NCBI GenBank assembly: GCA_003194525.1
Contig: NBIV01000194.1
Location: forward strand, 1 to 64,000
Length of the DNA: 64,000 nucleotides
Reading direction: 5' to 3'
From: Gracilariopsis chorda
Taxonomy: Eukaryota > Rhodophyta > Florideophyceae > Gracilariales > Gracilariaceae
Position 1 is the stretch's first letter, and every line of letters begins with the position of its first letter. A model generated the notes under the pieces. The model saw only the letters and a program-made list of their open reading frames with translations, had not been told where the DNA came from and searched no databases. Shown here one piece after another: positions 11,380-23,299 of the stretch. The translations under genes were made by a program, and so were the position numbers.

Positions 11380-11945
11380 CTACACTCTTCTTTGAGTTCT
11401 TCTCGTAGAACGAGCCTTTGGGGCCTAACCAGTATCCCTCGTGAGTTCTTTCCTCCTCAACGGAGTCGTACTGCGTACGTTGATCTACGATTATCCACTC
11501 GGATCGCCCAGGAGCTTCTTGTTGTTACACTTACAATGTGTTTCTTCTGTTTTTATCCCTGTTTACGGATTAGAACTCCGCCCCAGTATTGGGTTTGTTG
11601 CCAACTCTGTTGTCAACTGCTTTGCTCACCCTGTGGCGTCCTTGTTTCTCTTTTATGTCACCCTCTCCCCCGGTTTTGTTTCTGCTTTACGCACGACCTG
11701 CCAGTGTGTCCTTCCTTTTTCTTTTCTCTACTTTCTCTGGGTTCAGCTGTGGACACGGTACAGTTTTACATCCTTTATCGGCTACCAATTCTTTCAACCT
11801 CCGTGGTACGTCCAAAATCCGGACGGATTTACGCCCGTCAATAGACATACGGAGGGCTCTTCCCAGCTGGGCCAAACTCTCAAGAGGGCAAGGTTTTGAG
11901 CTGCCTTGAGTGCTTTCCCGTTTCGGGTTTTGCACTACTTGAAAA
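11380..11945 (+). repeat. LTR-like, hairpin-studded stretch inside element C (possible A/B-family solo LTR)
   Basis: This stretch is C/T-rich like the A 3' LTR. It ends with a block resembling that LTR's end, including a CCCGTTTCGGG hairpin in the place of CCCCTTTGGGG, then GTTTTGCACTACT. Other mini-hairpins (such as GTTCT...AGAAC) also match the style of the A/B family. The beginning could not be matched to a known LTR start, so the left boundary is approximate. Confidence 0.4.
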
Positions 11946-12069
11946 CCCCCATCACCGCAAGGGAGGTACTAAGAAGAAGAACTATGACCTGCCAGAGTGC
12001 CCTACCTCTGCCTATGGTGGGCGTCACTGGATCAAGGACTGTCCAAACTCCACGAACGATTAAAAGGAA

Positions 12070-12870
12070 ATGTACTGGGGAATGATCCAGGCAAACAAAA
12101 AGACACAATCTCCCAAAAACAAAGGAGACAAGGGAGATCCTCCGAAAGGCAAGGTCAACCGGATTGCGCCGGAAAAAATAGATTCCAATTCATCGTTTTT
12201 CAGTGCGATGTTTTGTAACATAGCGGTAGAAACAGTCGTGATCTCAGAACAAGAGTCAGACATCAATATCCTGCCAGAGGGAATATTTGATTTTGTCCAA
12301 TCCGGGGACATGAATTTGAGTGCGGATACACTGGAACCGTCACACAAGTATAGTGGAACATCTACTGATGTTTCAAAGCAGGCAAGCATCGAATGTAGCC
12401 GGAAGGCTACCCTGGATGTGCAACTTCGCAATAGGCATGGTGCTAAGGTACTGCTCAGGTCCGTCGAATGGAATGTTGGAAACGCTGAATTAGAATACCT
12501 CATAATTGGACGGCCAGTATTACAGTCAATAGGCTGTGACAACAAGGCTATTATAGCCGCTGCCTGTGACCAGAATGATGGGTTCATTAACATTCAAGCC
12601 TTAGCCGCGGACTCAAAGAAAAGAGGTCAAGGAACTCATCGCACCATCGCATTTCTAATGAACGGAGGGACATTTCATAGCAGCGCCACGGAAGGAGGCC
12701 ACGGCTTTGAGCATAGCAATGTTTACATTGAACTCGGTGACGATGATCCCCAGGATCTTGATGAAGTCATGGAGAAACTGGTGGGGGAAGCAAAGGCTAA
12801 TGGTATGTCCACTATAGCCACCAAAGAGCTTAGACAGCTACTTACTGAGTTCAAGTCGATTTTCGACTAA
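12070..12870 (+). pseudogene. retropepsin-like and pol N-terminal region of element C
   Basis: This 266-codon open stretch starts at an ATG. It holds the downstream protease motif YLIIGRPVLQSIGCD, matching ILLGRPFLHSIGFN in element E and FIGRQLLQALGL in D. An acidic linker (around ELGDDDPQDLDEVMEKL) leads toward RT, as in E. A cysteine/histidine cluster just upstream (near 11990-12050) may be a decayed zinc knuckle. Confidence 0.6.
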
Positions 12871-12905
12871 GGCTGGGGAGTTCCGACCCAGTCAATATCC
12901 CGCCA

Positions 12906-13545
12906 TTGCGGATCAGGCTTGATCCAAATAAGCGGGCAGTACAGTTCAAAGAGCGGAGGTATCCAGCGCCGCCAAGGGCCTTCCTCCAAGCGTACACGGC
13001 TAAGCTCGTGGAGCTAGACATATTCATACCGAACCCTCATGTGGAATGGCAGGCAGCCCCGTTTTCGGTGCCAAAAGTGGGATCAAAATCCAGGTTCAGA
13101 TGCGCTATCGACCACCGCCCTATAAACGCTGCAACGCTGAAGAAATCATGGCCCATGCCTCACCTGGATTCCGAAATACAGGATTTTGCCAGAAGCAACT
13201 GCTTCGCTGTCGTTGACTTTGTACACGGATACTGGCAGCTCCCGCTGCAACCTGGGTCTTATAAGTCATGCGGCGTACTTTGTCGATAGTATCTATTCGT
13301 CAACGAGAGTCATACCTGGACTCACGAACGCTACATCGCACTTTCAATCCTCGGTAGAATCGCTCCTTGCAGAACTCCGAAACAATCTTAAGGCATGGTT
13401 AGACGATTTCTACCTTCACGCCAGAGATGACCCAACGCTGCTACGTACTCTCCGACGCCTCTTCGAAATCTGCAAGGAAACCAACCTGTTTATCTCGGCG
13501 AAGAAAAGCCAGTTTTCTGCAAAGGAAATCAAGTGGTGCAGATAG
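12906..13545 (+). pseudogene. reverse transcriptase region of element C
   Basis: RT signatures are visible: FRCAIDHRPINAATLK near 13100-13142, FAVVDFVHGYWQLPL near 13204-13248, and WLDDFYLHA near 13399-13425, the YxDD-box counterpart. This is standard Ty3/gypsy order before RNase H. Confidence 0.75.
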
Positions 13546-13559
13546 GTAGTCAATTAAGA

Positions 13560-14300
13560 AGGCTATAACATGGACCCAGCAAGGGTAAATGGTGTCAACG
13601 ACATGCATGCCCCAGTCACAGCGGATTAATTGGGCGAGTTTACTCACTGCTGTCACAGGATGGCTACGGTGATCCCAGATTTCGATAGACGAGTCGCCTC
13701 GGTAAATAATATGATAGAAGAAGCCTAAAAGAAAGCAGGTCGTCGCAGGAACCGGGCTATCAAAGGAATGGCACTGCGAGATCTGTCTTGGGGCCCGGAA
13801 CATGCGCGAGCATTTGCATATATACAAAACAGCTTACGAAATGCAGTATATCTCTCATACCCACGAGCTGGAGATTTAATATGTGTATTCACCGATGCAT
13901 AGAACAACCACTAGTCTGTAGTCGTGACTCAGACAGAACCAGACACGTTGGAGAAGCCATTCGCAGGACAGAAACACGAGCCACTGGCGTTTCTCGGAGG
14001 AGTTTTCAAAGGTGCTCAAGTTACTTGGAGCACATAAGAGCAGGAAGGCTACGCCATAGTGAAAATATTCGATAAGTTTGATTAAATGTTTCTGGACGAT
14101 CATCCAGTACAGGTATACACTGACCACCGCAATTTGCTTCTCGTGTTCGCGCCAATGGCCCACCAACCGTCATTGGGGCAGCATATAGTGGCGAAATTGC
14201 AGCGGTGGGCGGTGTTTTTCTCGCGTTTTAAATACACGATCGACCATTAACCCGGAACGGGAAAAGTTCTCGCTGACATTCTTACGCGATGGGCGAAAGG
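13560..14300 (+). pseudogene. RNase H region of element C (decayed)
   Basis: Short stretches such as VYTDHRNLLLVFAP near 14113-14154 match the RNase H domain of element D (VYTDHRNLMFSF) and E. Position between RT and integrase supports the call. The region is too decayed for exact limits. Confidence 0.55.
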
Positions 14301-14421
14301 TTACCGGAGAAATCAACTGGGAACGCAGAAAATATGCAGCCTGTCGTCAACCGCAGCATCGATCACGCCACCTACGGATAAAGTAGAGTGGCTGGAAATT
14401 GAAGAGCTTCGAACCGCACAG

Positions 14422-15607
14422 GTGAACGATAATCCACCCGGTTACTTACGAGAAGGCCCAGAAGGACTGTTATATGACGGCCCAGCTACTTGGGTTCCAT
14501 TCAAAGCCATTGACCTCAAGTTGAAGGTACTGATTTTATCGCATTGTGGAAGTCTCGGGCACAGATGTAGTGATGCCACCAAAAGCGTTATACGCGAAAA
14601 CATCAAGTGGAACTGTATGTCAGGAGATATACAGGCATTCGTCAAGGGAAGCCTGCAATGCATAACAAAGCGATCCGGTGAGGTCGTGATGAGACCGTTA
14701 GGATCAGCGTTACACGGAGAAAGACGGAACGAAGTGGTGCACTTCGAATTTCTTTACAAGGCGAAAGCGTGAACCAGGAGCTTTGCATATTAATCCTGAG
14801 GGATGATATGAGCTCTTTTATCCAACTATGGCCATTTACAGCTGCAACTAACGCGGCTGCAGCGGGAGCCATCGCAACGTGGATAGCGACATTTGGCCTC
14901 ATGGACTAGGTGGTATCCAATCAACGAACCCATTTCAAGAACAAACTGATTAGGGCTGTCGCAGAGGTACTTAAGGTGAACCATCACTTTACTGCAACCT
15001 ACCCCCTTGGGCAAACGGGATGGTTAAGAGAGTGTGTAGGGAAGTTCTTCGAGCATGCAATGCCGTGTTGCACGAGTTTAGACTTTCAGCCAAGGACTGG
15101 CCTGCACTGACGGAATGCGTTCAGAGCATACTCAACCAAGCCTCACTTAAGAGATTCGGACTCCGTACGGACCAAAAGGGAGTATACAGAATGCCACTGG
15201 AGGTTTTTACAGGTCAAAAGCCAACAAGACCTCTCCTGAAGGGGTTACCGATGGAAAAGTACACATTCATGCCTACAATGTCAGAATTAAGAGCTCGACA
15301 GTTGATTGACATTGAACGCACGCAGGCAGCTATCGAAAACATGCACCGTGAGGTACATACGGAAGTTCCGAAGCGAAGGCAAAGAACTATTGATCTGTGC
15401 AATGCGCGAACCAATTTCATAGCTACGAACTTCACCATAGGCTACCATGTGCTCTTTCGTAACGCCCAGAAGCATGGCCATAAACTTCAGTTTAAATGGA
15501 GAGGGCCGCGTCAGGTGGTGGGGTGTAAGTCCAACTGGGTCTACGAAGTGCAGGACCTGGTTAAGGAGAAAACGGAGGTGGTGCAAGCTCGGAGACTGAT
15601 ATTCTAA
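14422..15607 (+). pseudogene. integrase region of element C
   Basis: The zinc-binding and linker part lies at about 14422-14772 (HCGSLGHRCSDATKSVIREN; cysteines after it). The integrase core end and GPY/F-like module follow at 15020-15607 (FKWRGPRQVVGCKSNWVYEV). The arrangement matches integrase of element E (54700-55760). It is a fossil. Confidence 0.65.
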
Positions 15608-15719
15608 TGAGCAGCCTCATGCAACCAAGAGGTCGGTCTCCAGTTGCTGTAGTTTGCAAAACGCAGCGAAGCTACGTATCAGAACGCGCAAGCGATTAAG
15701 GGAGTACGAAAGCAAAACG

Positions 15720-15835
15720 ACGTCATAGGAATTCTTTTAGAATGGCTCGGATTACTGGACAAGATCGATCAGACTTGGTAACCTCTGCAGAATGTACTAG
15801 AGGATTTGCCGGGGCTGTTGGAAGACTTCCTATGC
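15720..15835 (+). pseudogene. chromodomain remnant of element C
   Basis: Just before the 3' LTR, a decayed sequence resembles the end of the E chromodomain: EWLGLLDKIDQTW against WKGFSENETDW, then LEDLPGLLEDFL against LQEDVPALVEEYL. This places C among chromoviruses. Confidence 0.5.
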
Positions 15836-15924
15836 TCGGCCGGTGATGGCCGTATCAAAACAGAACCTCAAAAGCTCTGCAACTGTAATTAATAATGGTG
15901 TATATCAACGAAGGCATCTGTCCG

Positions 15925-16164
15925 TGTTACGCAATGCAAAGTTGTGTAGCTTCGCTAGTCCTAAAAGCCGCCAGGCCTGTATGACCTGACAATAATTCAA
16001 ACGTAAGTCTAAGTGTCGGAAAGGTAGCGATGGCGACTGACGACAACTATATGGTCTGCATCAGTAAAGGCAAGGCCTGCAATCGAAGAGAGGCAGACCC
16101 TGAGTGCCCAGTGTCGTGTTGCGTTGTTCCACTTGTTGAGTCTAACTGCGCATAGAGCTCAACA
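15925..16164 (+). repeat. 3' LTR of element C
   Basis: This 240-bp partner of 9523-9763 has the same TGTTAC start and CTCAACA end, followed by the CCCTC duplication. Confidence 0.9.
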
Positions 16165-16169
16165 CCCTC
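16165..16169. repeat. target-site duplication of element C, right copy (CCCTC)
   Basis: Identical to 9518-9522. Confidence 0.8.
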
Positions 16170-16311
16170 TTCACCGACCCATTGCTTCAAAAGCAGTGTG
16201 GCGTCGTAAAGTAATGCGAGTAGTGGAACTCTTCAGAGACTCGGTGTAGTAACTGATTCTTAAAATGTGCACCTTGATCAGATTACTCCTAACCAGTGCC
16301 AGACCCCAAAT
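16170..16311 (-). mobile_element. fragment of element D (integrase core) between C and B
   Basis: This 142-bp stretch is minus-strand integrase-like sequence. With the sequence right of B it corresponds to the part of E integrase around the WISDRGTHF motif. It ends with CAAAT, the B target site. Confidence 0.65.
16307..16311. repeat. target-site duplication of element B, left copy (CAAAT)
   Basis: The five bases CAAAT directly before B recur at 26413-26417 directly after it. Confidence 0.9.
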
Positions 16312-17144
16312 TGTGGTACAATGCCCCAAAGGAGAAAAACACCAAAAGACGTTCGGGATCTTCCTCTCACGAGGTGAACCCAGTTGGGTAGAGCCCTCCC
16401 AGAGGTGTCACGGCGAAGCCGGTTTGTAAGACCAGGGACACCTGTCGCGACTTGCGCAGGGAGATGAAGGCGAAGAATCGGTATCCGCTTGAGCGGGGTG
16501 TGATCCTCAGTAGAGGTATGTTTCCAAGTAAGTGGGGAAGTGTGAGCGGGTGCACATAGGAAGGGCCGCGGGTAGCGGGATGTACTACCCTGAAAGGGGG
16601 AAAGCAGAAGAGTGAAGGGGAAGGAGGAACAGAGGGCGAGGGTGAATCGCGAGAGCGACGAACAAATTCGGCAATGCCGGTGGACAGGACTCCCCCTACA
16701 GGGCGAAACACCAATGTTATTGGAACAATTATACTCCCAAGGATGGGCCTCTTTAGATGTGCAAGGGGGTTAGATGTACCGTGGTTTACGGCGTTTCCCT
16801 CCAAGGAGGAGTAGAGCACGCGCGCAAGCGGTAACAACTAGAGCCAATTCCCCAGGTTGGAGTCCCTTGTTGGGGAAGGCTTACTGGTGCGGCGGCAATG
16901 CGCCGTCGCACTAAGTACTAGCTTCCCAGAAATGGGCGTGAGAATAATAAATAATATTAACTAAAATACTCCACATTTCGTGGCAACATCCACTACTGTG
17001 GCCAACCGGCAATCGACCCAAAACCGTGTCCCACGTGTCCATACCCACCATTGTGGGGCGTAGTTCATATACACACTACACAACCGATAATATCGGGAAA
17101 ACGATCAAGTACCAGGAATCCCTCTCTGAGGGCGTTGCACTTCA
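16312..17144 (-). repeat. 3' LTR of element B
   Basis: This 833-bp LTR (plus-strand ends TGTGGTAC... and ...CACTTCA) is the same length as its partner at 25580-26412. It is dense in short perfect hairpins. Confidence 0.95.
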
Positions 17145-17156
17145 TATCCCCCCCTA
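17145..17156 (-). promoter_or_regulatory. polypurine tract of element B
   Basis: Read on the minus strand, an AGGGGGGGATA-like purine run lies directly before the 3' LTR. It matches the tract of element A. Confidence 0.6.
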
Positions 17157-17199
17157 AGACGGGAAAACGACCGCGAAAGCGGAGGATTCCCAGACGAAA

Positions 17200-17730
17200 A
17201 TGGGTGATAAAAGCGCGTGCTCTGTCTACGGTTCTCCGGTAAACCCCTCGGCACCAGAGTCATGGAGCGCACAAACAACAACAACAGCCACCCTCAAAAA
17301 GGGAGAAATGGACAACGACAACAACATCAACAACCACAGCCAACCTCCGAGGCCTCTCGGGCGATACACCACCGGTTTCCGGTCAGTTCCCCTGCCTCAG
17401 GGCGATCGACATCCGGTACAACCGGGGAATATGGCTGCTGCAGCCGACCATCCCTTCGCACTATCACCTTCGGTGGGGTCCTCCGGAACCGCTCCGGCGT
17501 CCAACTGGCCAACCTACAACACCCTGGTGGGGCTCAGCCCGATGAATCGGAATCACGCGTTGCGCCTGCGCCTCGCCCCGTGGTTTCACCCGGTTGCTGT
17601 CCTCAATGAGGGATTGGTGACCGCTTATGCGGATGGCTTAGACACTCTTCCGGGGGATGTCACCGCCATGGCGGACGCGTTGGCTTACCGCCTTGCGGGT
17701 GGTCAAGCCCCGGGCAACGGCGAAGAGTGA
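17200..17730 (+). CDS. antisense reading frame of element B (176 codons)
   Basis: The ATG at 17200 lies 56 bp inside the 3' LTR boundary, exactly as in element A, and the frame stays open to 17730. It encodes a Ser/Thr/Asn-rich start, a central segment (SNWPTYNTLVGL, LRLAPWFHPVAVLNEGL) and an acidic end. The same central and terminal segments occur in the antisense region of element A, which is longer. No family was recognised. It runs opposite to gag-pol and belongs to the element, not the host. Expression is unknown. Confidence 0.5.
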   Translation: MGDKSACSVYGSPVNPSAPESWSAQTTTTATLKKGEMDNDNNINNHSQPPRPLGRYTTGFRSVPLPQGDRHPVQPGNMAAAADHPFALSPSVGSSGTAPASNWPTYNTLVGLSPMNRNHALRLRLAPWFHPVAVLNEGLVTAYADGLDTLPGDVTAMADALAYRLAGGQAPGNGEE

Positions 17731-17917
17731 GCCCCTTTTGTCCAGTTTCCTGGTGTTCATTCCCTGGCTATGCCAGTTAGTGTAGTGTAGTATGGAGCTT
17801 GCTGCTCCGCTAGGTAAACTTTCCCGTCTCGGACGGTGATTTCCAATTAGAATTCCCCGTCTTGGACGGACTTTCCCTTGCTATCCTTTCTTACTGCCCT
17901 CCGCTCGCGTGGCAACG

Positions 17918-18841
17918 TTACCCGACTTGGGCATTAACCAGCGTGGCTTGGGCTGCAGTTTCCGTTCGACGGTGGTATCGCACGACCTGCGATCGTGGGA
18001 GGTGTTCAATTGGCTCCCACGTATCCCCACTGGGGTCATACCCGTACCAGCGGACGCGGTATTGTAGAATACCATCCTGGTCCCAGATTTGTCCGACAAT
18101 TCGGTCTACTACGAACTCTCGTTCGTAGACCTGCTGGCCGTGCCAGGTGGTGGTTGTATTCCCTTGCGTGGGCTGTCCGCTGTGCGGTATATTGCCCCCC
18201 ATCCGGGTTTTCGGCGATGTCTCCGGCGTTGCCGTGCGCTGCCCTAGTGGCCGCTGCTCATGCAGGAAAATATCCCTCAAGAGGGTGTGTGGCGTCACGG
18301 TTTTCACCGGCAAGTCGTTCCCCAGAGGGGCGTCGTTGTTCCCGTCATCACGGTAGGCCGGGCGAACCGCCAGGCGGCGGGGGACTTGAACTCCGCGAGT
18401 GCGGTCTTCTTCGCGAACTGCGAGCTTGCGGGGTCTTCGCCGCGTATGCGGGAACGGCGTTTGCGACCTCCCCTGTGGGGTTCCGTGCGACACGGTGATT
18501 GGTAAGCGTTCCGCCTCCCTGCCAGGTGCACGAGCGCTCTGCAACATACGTTCCGGCGACGCCGTGGTGTCCCCGGTTACTGACGGGTTGCCTGGGGCTA
18601 ACTCCGGTACACAGGTATTTTGGTCAAAATTCCTCTTCAGGGGGTGCCGGGCAGGTGCCAATGACACCCTTTTCAGGGGCCTTGCTGCTAAGCGCGGTGC
18701 ACCGTCTCCATGAGGAGGGGCAGCGTCCGGTACGACCGGTTTCGAGCGTGCGATGGCGCGCGTTTTTCCCGAGTTCCTCGGTTCTTCGCCGCAGCGTTGC
18801 GGGGGTTGGCGCAAATTATTCCCCGGAGCGGGGGCTTCCAT
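17918..18841 (-). pseudogene. integrase tail with chromodomain, element B
   Basis: A 307-codon frame ends in a chromodomain (YEREFVVDRIVG, QYRVRWYGYDPSGDTWEP, then HLPRSQVV). A long Pro/Arg-rich linker precedes it. It is nearly the same as 5674-6510 of element A. Chromodomains of this type bind histone marks and guide integration. Confidence 0.85.
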
Positions 18842-18916
18842 TCCGTCGATGACGGGAGGCGTTACCGACGCTTGCGCGCCAGGGCCTGAAGCTTCGACTG
18901 CGGCTTGGCTGTCTTT

Positions 18917-21562
18917 TTACCTGACAGGGGTGTGCAGTAGTTGGGCTTCAACCTCCCGTGTAGCACGGTATAATTGCCGTTTTTGCGGGGCCTGCGCGTC
19001 TGGTTGTTGTTGCGCAGCACTGCCCGAGAACGGGGGATTAGTGTTCCGTGGTTCCCGTTGCGACGGCGATAGCGTTCCTCGAAAACGAGTGTTCTCCTCC
19101 CCCTCCTTAGACGGAGTGGCGGGATAAGGGATAACATTCCCCGCCTGGCGGGTATAAATTCGCGCCAGGGGGGCGGGCGTGGTGGGGGCGGGCGCTGAGA
19201 GGCCCGAATTACCCGGCTGTGCCGGTGAGTCCGACAGGGTTGGTTGGTCTGAGATTCCCCGGCTGGGGTGTGGTAGTACCGTAGGCCTAGTACTCCCGGA
19301 TGATTCCGGTGTTGCAGAGTCCGTCGAAACGTTGCCTGGATCCAGGACTACCTCTGACGAGGGAGGAGTGGCAAAAACAACACGATCACGGGAAATCCGT
19401 TCGTGCGTGTCGCCCATCTCTACCACGACAGTGTCGGTGTTCACAGAGATGACCTTGAAGGGTCCGTGCGCCACGGGCGAGAGTTTATGGCGCTTCTCCC
19501 GTTCCGGGTTGTAGTACTCCTTCCTGATGAAGACGTAGTTATTCGCCCGAATCGGAGACGGTTTTCCTCGCAAGCGAGCATCAAAATCCCGCTTGTAAGC
19601 GGCTTGGGCCCTTGCCATAGACTTCCGCGCAGCGGGGACCAGCTTGGAAAGCCATTGCTTCCATTGCTGCTGGTAGATACCCACTGATAGGAAATTGTCC
19701 AAGGTAGCTTGGGGTTCCAGTGCCGCAGGCGGGGGTGTTCTAGATAGAACCAACTCGAATGGCGAAACTCCGGTAGTCCAGTGTACCTGCGTATTGTACG
19801 CATAGGTTACCGCATCAGCGTACATGTCCCAGTTCTTTGGGTGGTCTGCGACGTAGGAACGTAACGCCGCGAGTAACGTCCGGTTAAACCGTTCAACTTG
19901 CCCATTACACTGGGGGTGGTAGGTAGTCGTGAACAAGTTCTTGACATCCAGGATGCGACAAACATCCTGGAAGAACTTGCTCACGAACTGTTTCCCGTTA
20001 TCGGAGAGCACCTCCACAGGGAGACCGTAGACGAAAATCCAGTGCGTCACCAGAGCCTGGGCCACCGTGAGAGCGGTTATCCTCCAAAGAGGGACAGTCC
20101 GTACCAGCTTAGAAAAGTGGTCGGTAATGACAAGTAGAAACTTGTTTCCACGTTTCGTGGTGAGTAGTTGTCCGAGAATATCGATCGCGGTAAACTCGAG
20201 CAGCGCCCTTGCGGGGAATAGTTTCATCTTCTTCGCATTTTTGCGGAGTTTCACGCGATTCTTCGCGCATTCGCTACAAAACCGCACGGTTGCGTAGCAA
20301 TCCACCGCCATGGCGGGCCAATAGAAATCCCTTCGCAGTGTTAGGTAGAGTTTCCTCCCACCTGGGTGACCTCCAGTGGGGGCGTAGTGTGATATATGTA
20401 ACAGCCGCGACTGCAGGGAATGAGGTACCACAATCTGTGGGCGGGCTTCGACCTTCCTTACGAGGTAGCCTTTGTCGTTTACTCCGAAAGGGAGATCCTC
20501 ACCACCGTTAAGACGGGCACGAATCCTCGTACAGAATGGGTCGCTGAATTCTTCTCGGATCATTTCTTCCGGTGATACCGGTACAAAGTTTCCCGGTAAC
20601 GAGTTCTCAGATTCATCTCGCGATGCGAGTAGTTCGTCAAAGTCAGTATCCTCGTCCCAGTTTTCTGGCCCAGCCTCAACGGCACATTCCGGATCATCCG
20701 GGTCTATGGCCATGAAACATGGGACTTCATCATCCTCCCTTGGGAGTGCTTCCCCACTTGTGGGTAAACACGACAGGGCGTCGGCTTGGGTGTTCTGCGC
20801 GCACTTTTTATAAATGATTTGAAATTCATATTCCGCGAGGCGGAGTCTCCAGCGCATGAGGCGTCCCGACAGGTCGGAGATATTCATTAACCACCTCAAT
20901 GAGGAATGATCCGTGTACACGGTGAAGTGAACTCCCATAAGGTAGGGGCGCAGAGTGGTCATCGCCGATACGACGGCGAGGCACTCTTTCTCCGATACGG
21001 AGTAGTTCCGCTCATGAACATTGAGCGAGCGCGACCAATAACCAATTGGGTGTCGTTCCCCTTCGGGTGTGGTTTGAAAAAGAGCACACCCGACTTGGTA
21101 GTCGCTCGAGTCCGTATCTACGGAGTATGGCAACCCACGTTTTGGGAGATGTAGGATTGGTGCTGATGTGACAGCCTCCTTCAAGGAGTTAAAGGCTTCC
21201 GATTGCTCGGGCGTAAATGTTCCCAGTTTTGGGGGGTTCCCCTTTCGCAACAACGCGTTTAGGGGCGCCGCGGTATCCGAAAAGTTCGGGATGAACCGTC
21301 GATAGACGTTGACCAGCCCCAAAAAGGAGCGCAGTTCCGTTTGAGTACGGGGCTCTTTTGCCTCAACGAGGGATTTGACTCGAGCTTTCTCGATCGCCAA
21401 CCGTCGAGGACGGATAATGTGACCCAGATACTTCACAGCATCTGTGAAAAACACGAATTTCCTCAACTTGAGGGTAATTACCGCATCGCGGAGTACGGTC
21501 AGCACGTCTCGGACGTGAGTGAGATGGTTGTCTGGAGTTGGAGAAGATGATAATATCATCAA
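18917..21562 (-). pseudogene. RNase H and integrase region of element B (881 codons open)
   Basis: This is the longest open frame in the window. In order it shows the RT thumb/connection, RNase H (YSVDTDSSDYQVGCALF, VYTDHSSLRWL, AQNTQADALS) and the integrase zinc domain (HISHYAPTGGHPGG, FCSECAKN). The catalytic core follows (FTAIDIL, VEVLSDNGKQF, YHPQCNGQVERFNR), then a GPF-like module (VAHGPFKVISVNTDTVVVEM) and a low-complexity tail. All three DDE positions can be assigned. The element is broken elsewhere. Confidence 0.9.
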
Positions 21563-21962
21563 GGTAGACCAGACAACTCCGCCACTTAAAGCGGTTGAGT
21601 AGAATATCTACTGCACGCTGAAAGGTGGCGAGGGCGTTGGTTAACCCAAATGGCATCCGCTTGGAGCGGTACGTTCCTGCGTGGCAGGTGAATGCGGTTT
21701 TCTCGCGATCCTCCTGTCTGACAGGTATTTGCCAATATACCCAATTGGCATCGAGAGCCGTGAAAACAGTGGCGTCTCCGAGGGAGTCAATACACTCGTC
21801 CATACGAGGGATATGGTATGTGTCCCTAACAGTCACGGCATTGAGCCGGCGGTAGTCGACAAATAACCTCCAGGTTCCGTCGGCCTTCAAACCCAGTACA
21901 ACTGGGGATGCCCAGGGTGATTGAGCGGGCTCAATCACACCTGCGCAGAGCATCTTGTCCAC
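21363..21962 (-). pseudogene. reverse transcriptase region of element B
   Basis: RT motifs are present: VDYRRLNAVTVRDTY, VFTALDANW, MPFGLTNALATFQRAVD and YLDDIIIFS. It overlaps the start of the RNase H-integrase frame, as the pol regions are adjacent. Confidence 0.88.
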
Positions 21963-22085
21963 TTGGGACTGCTCCTCCTCCCGAGCTTTCGGACCTGCCC
22001 TGTAAGGGGGTTGTGCAACCGGTCGCGCACCGCGGATTAAATCAATCCGGTGTTCCGTTGCATTAATCTCGCCAAGCGAGCCATC

Positions 22086-23282
22086 CTACATTGTGGTGAA
22101 TTCCTGTAACATTGTCCGGAGTTTGTCGCGGTTCGACTCTGGCACGTGGCTGACGTCCAGCGCTTCAAGTGCTTTTTCCGGATCAATCCGGTCATTGCTC
22201 GATGGAGCATTGTCCTGTGGAACAGGTGTGGTTCGCAATTCCGAGTTACTCGGTATGTTCGACGCTGAAGTAGCGGTTTCCTCCGCCTCCTTAGACTTGA
22301 CGTCTTCGGACGGCGGGGCGAACTCCTCAGAAGAGGTGGTAACTCCGAGTACATCGGCGGCTGTCATCTTCGTTGGCAGCATTCCCATAGGATGGGGGGT
22401 TACACTCCCAATTACTTGGTGTTTTACCAGATAGTGGGGGTGTTTGCCAAGGTTGGCAACCAATATCCGGAAAGGAAGATCCCGGGCAATGGAGACAATT
22501 CCATTAGCCAGTGCCAGCTGGGATTTCTCGTACAACGAGGCGAGGGGTTGTATAACCCGAAGACCGTGTTGACGGGAATTTACCTGCACCCAGACTTGGG
22601 ACTCAGCCGGTATAGAAACCGAGGCAGCGACGCGGAGCTTGGTGGACTCGTGGGACGCAGGCGGTGGTTCTTGCGCAGCAGGGAGCGGAACTTGTTTCCG
22701 AGAGGACCGCTTTAGCGGGCGGCGAACAATCGGAACCGAAGATCCGTCGTCAAGTTCTACACGCCTGAGGCGGGGCCTGATTGCGTCGAAAAATCTGTCG
22801 CAGTAATCACATCCCAGTATCACTGGTGCTGCCAATGAACGGTAAACGATGAAGTCCAAATTCACCACTGAGGTACCAAGTCTCACGACGAGGTCCACTG
22901 TGCCCACCATTTGTAACGGATTGTTGTTCGCATCCGAAATGTCGGGGACCGCGTCAGAGCGGATACGCGACCGCACAAGCGGGGGTAACAATGATTCCAC
23001 AACAAAGTTGGGGCCTGCACCTGTATCCAGGACGGTGAGAAACCTCACTGTAAACTGGGGATCAAGGCCAAGGTCGGCATAGACCTTGTAATTGCGCTTG
23101 GCCAATACCAAGATTCTACCGGGAATCCGGGGATTTTTACTCCGTATCCACGGGCGACGTAACACACTGAGGTGCGCAGAGTCCGCGTCAGCGGTGTCTT
23201 TCCTCGAGAGGACTTCCACCGGGTAGCGAGGCGAGGACACCTCGGGCGCCAACAGCCTCTTGTCTGAGGACGCCTCTCCCAA
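22086..23282 (-). pseudogene. protease and linker region of element B
   Basis: This 398-codon frame contains VLDTGAGPNFV (aspartic protease catalytic motif) and VILGCDYCDRF. An acidic/Ser-rich linker then leads to RT. The corresponding region of A begins near 1056. Confidence 0.8.
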
Positions 23283-23299
23283 AGGGGAGACTCCTTCAG

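Larger units (their letters stand above)
9523..16164 (+). mobile_element. Ty3/gypsy LTR retrotransposon C, complete ends, decayed
   Basis: This element is bounded by a 241-bp 5' LTR (9523-9763) and a 240-bp 3' LTR (15925-16164), both TGTTAC...CTCAACA, with a 5-bp target duplication CCCTC. Gag, retropepsin-like, RT, RNase H, integrase and a decayed chromodomain follow in order. The two LTRs differ at roughly 40 of 240 positions by eye, about 16%, so it is old. It is broken many times. Domain architecture and gag resemble D and E more than A and B. Confidence 0.9.

Noticed and set aside
11143-11844. 233-codon frame inside element C
   Set aside because: It runs through the LTR-like stretch and reads as hydrophobic, Cys/Phe-rich low-complexity sequence produced by C/T-rich DNA.
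17995-18498. Plus-strand frame opposite the chromodomain region of element B
   Set aside because: The same frame appears opposite A only because the sense sequence is conserved. The true antisense region ends before it.
22110-22160. tRNA-like GGTTCGACTC box
   Set aside because: It lies within coding sequence of element B, with no A box or cloverleaf around it.
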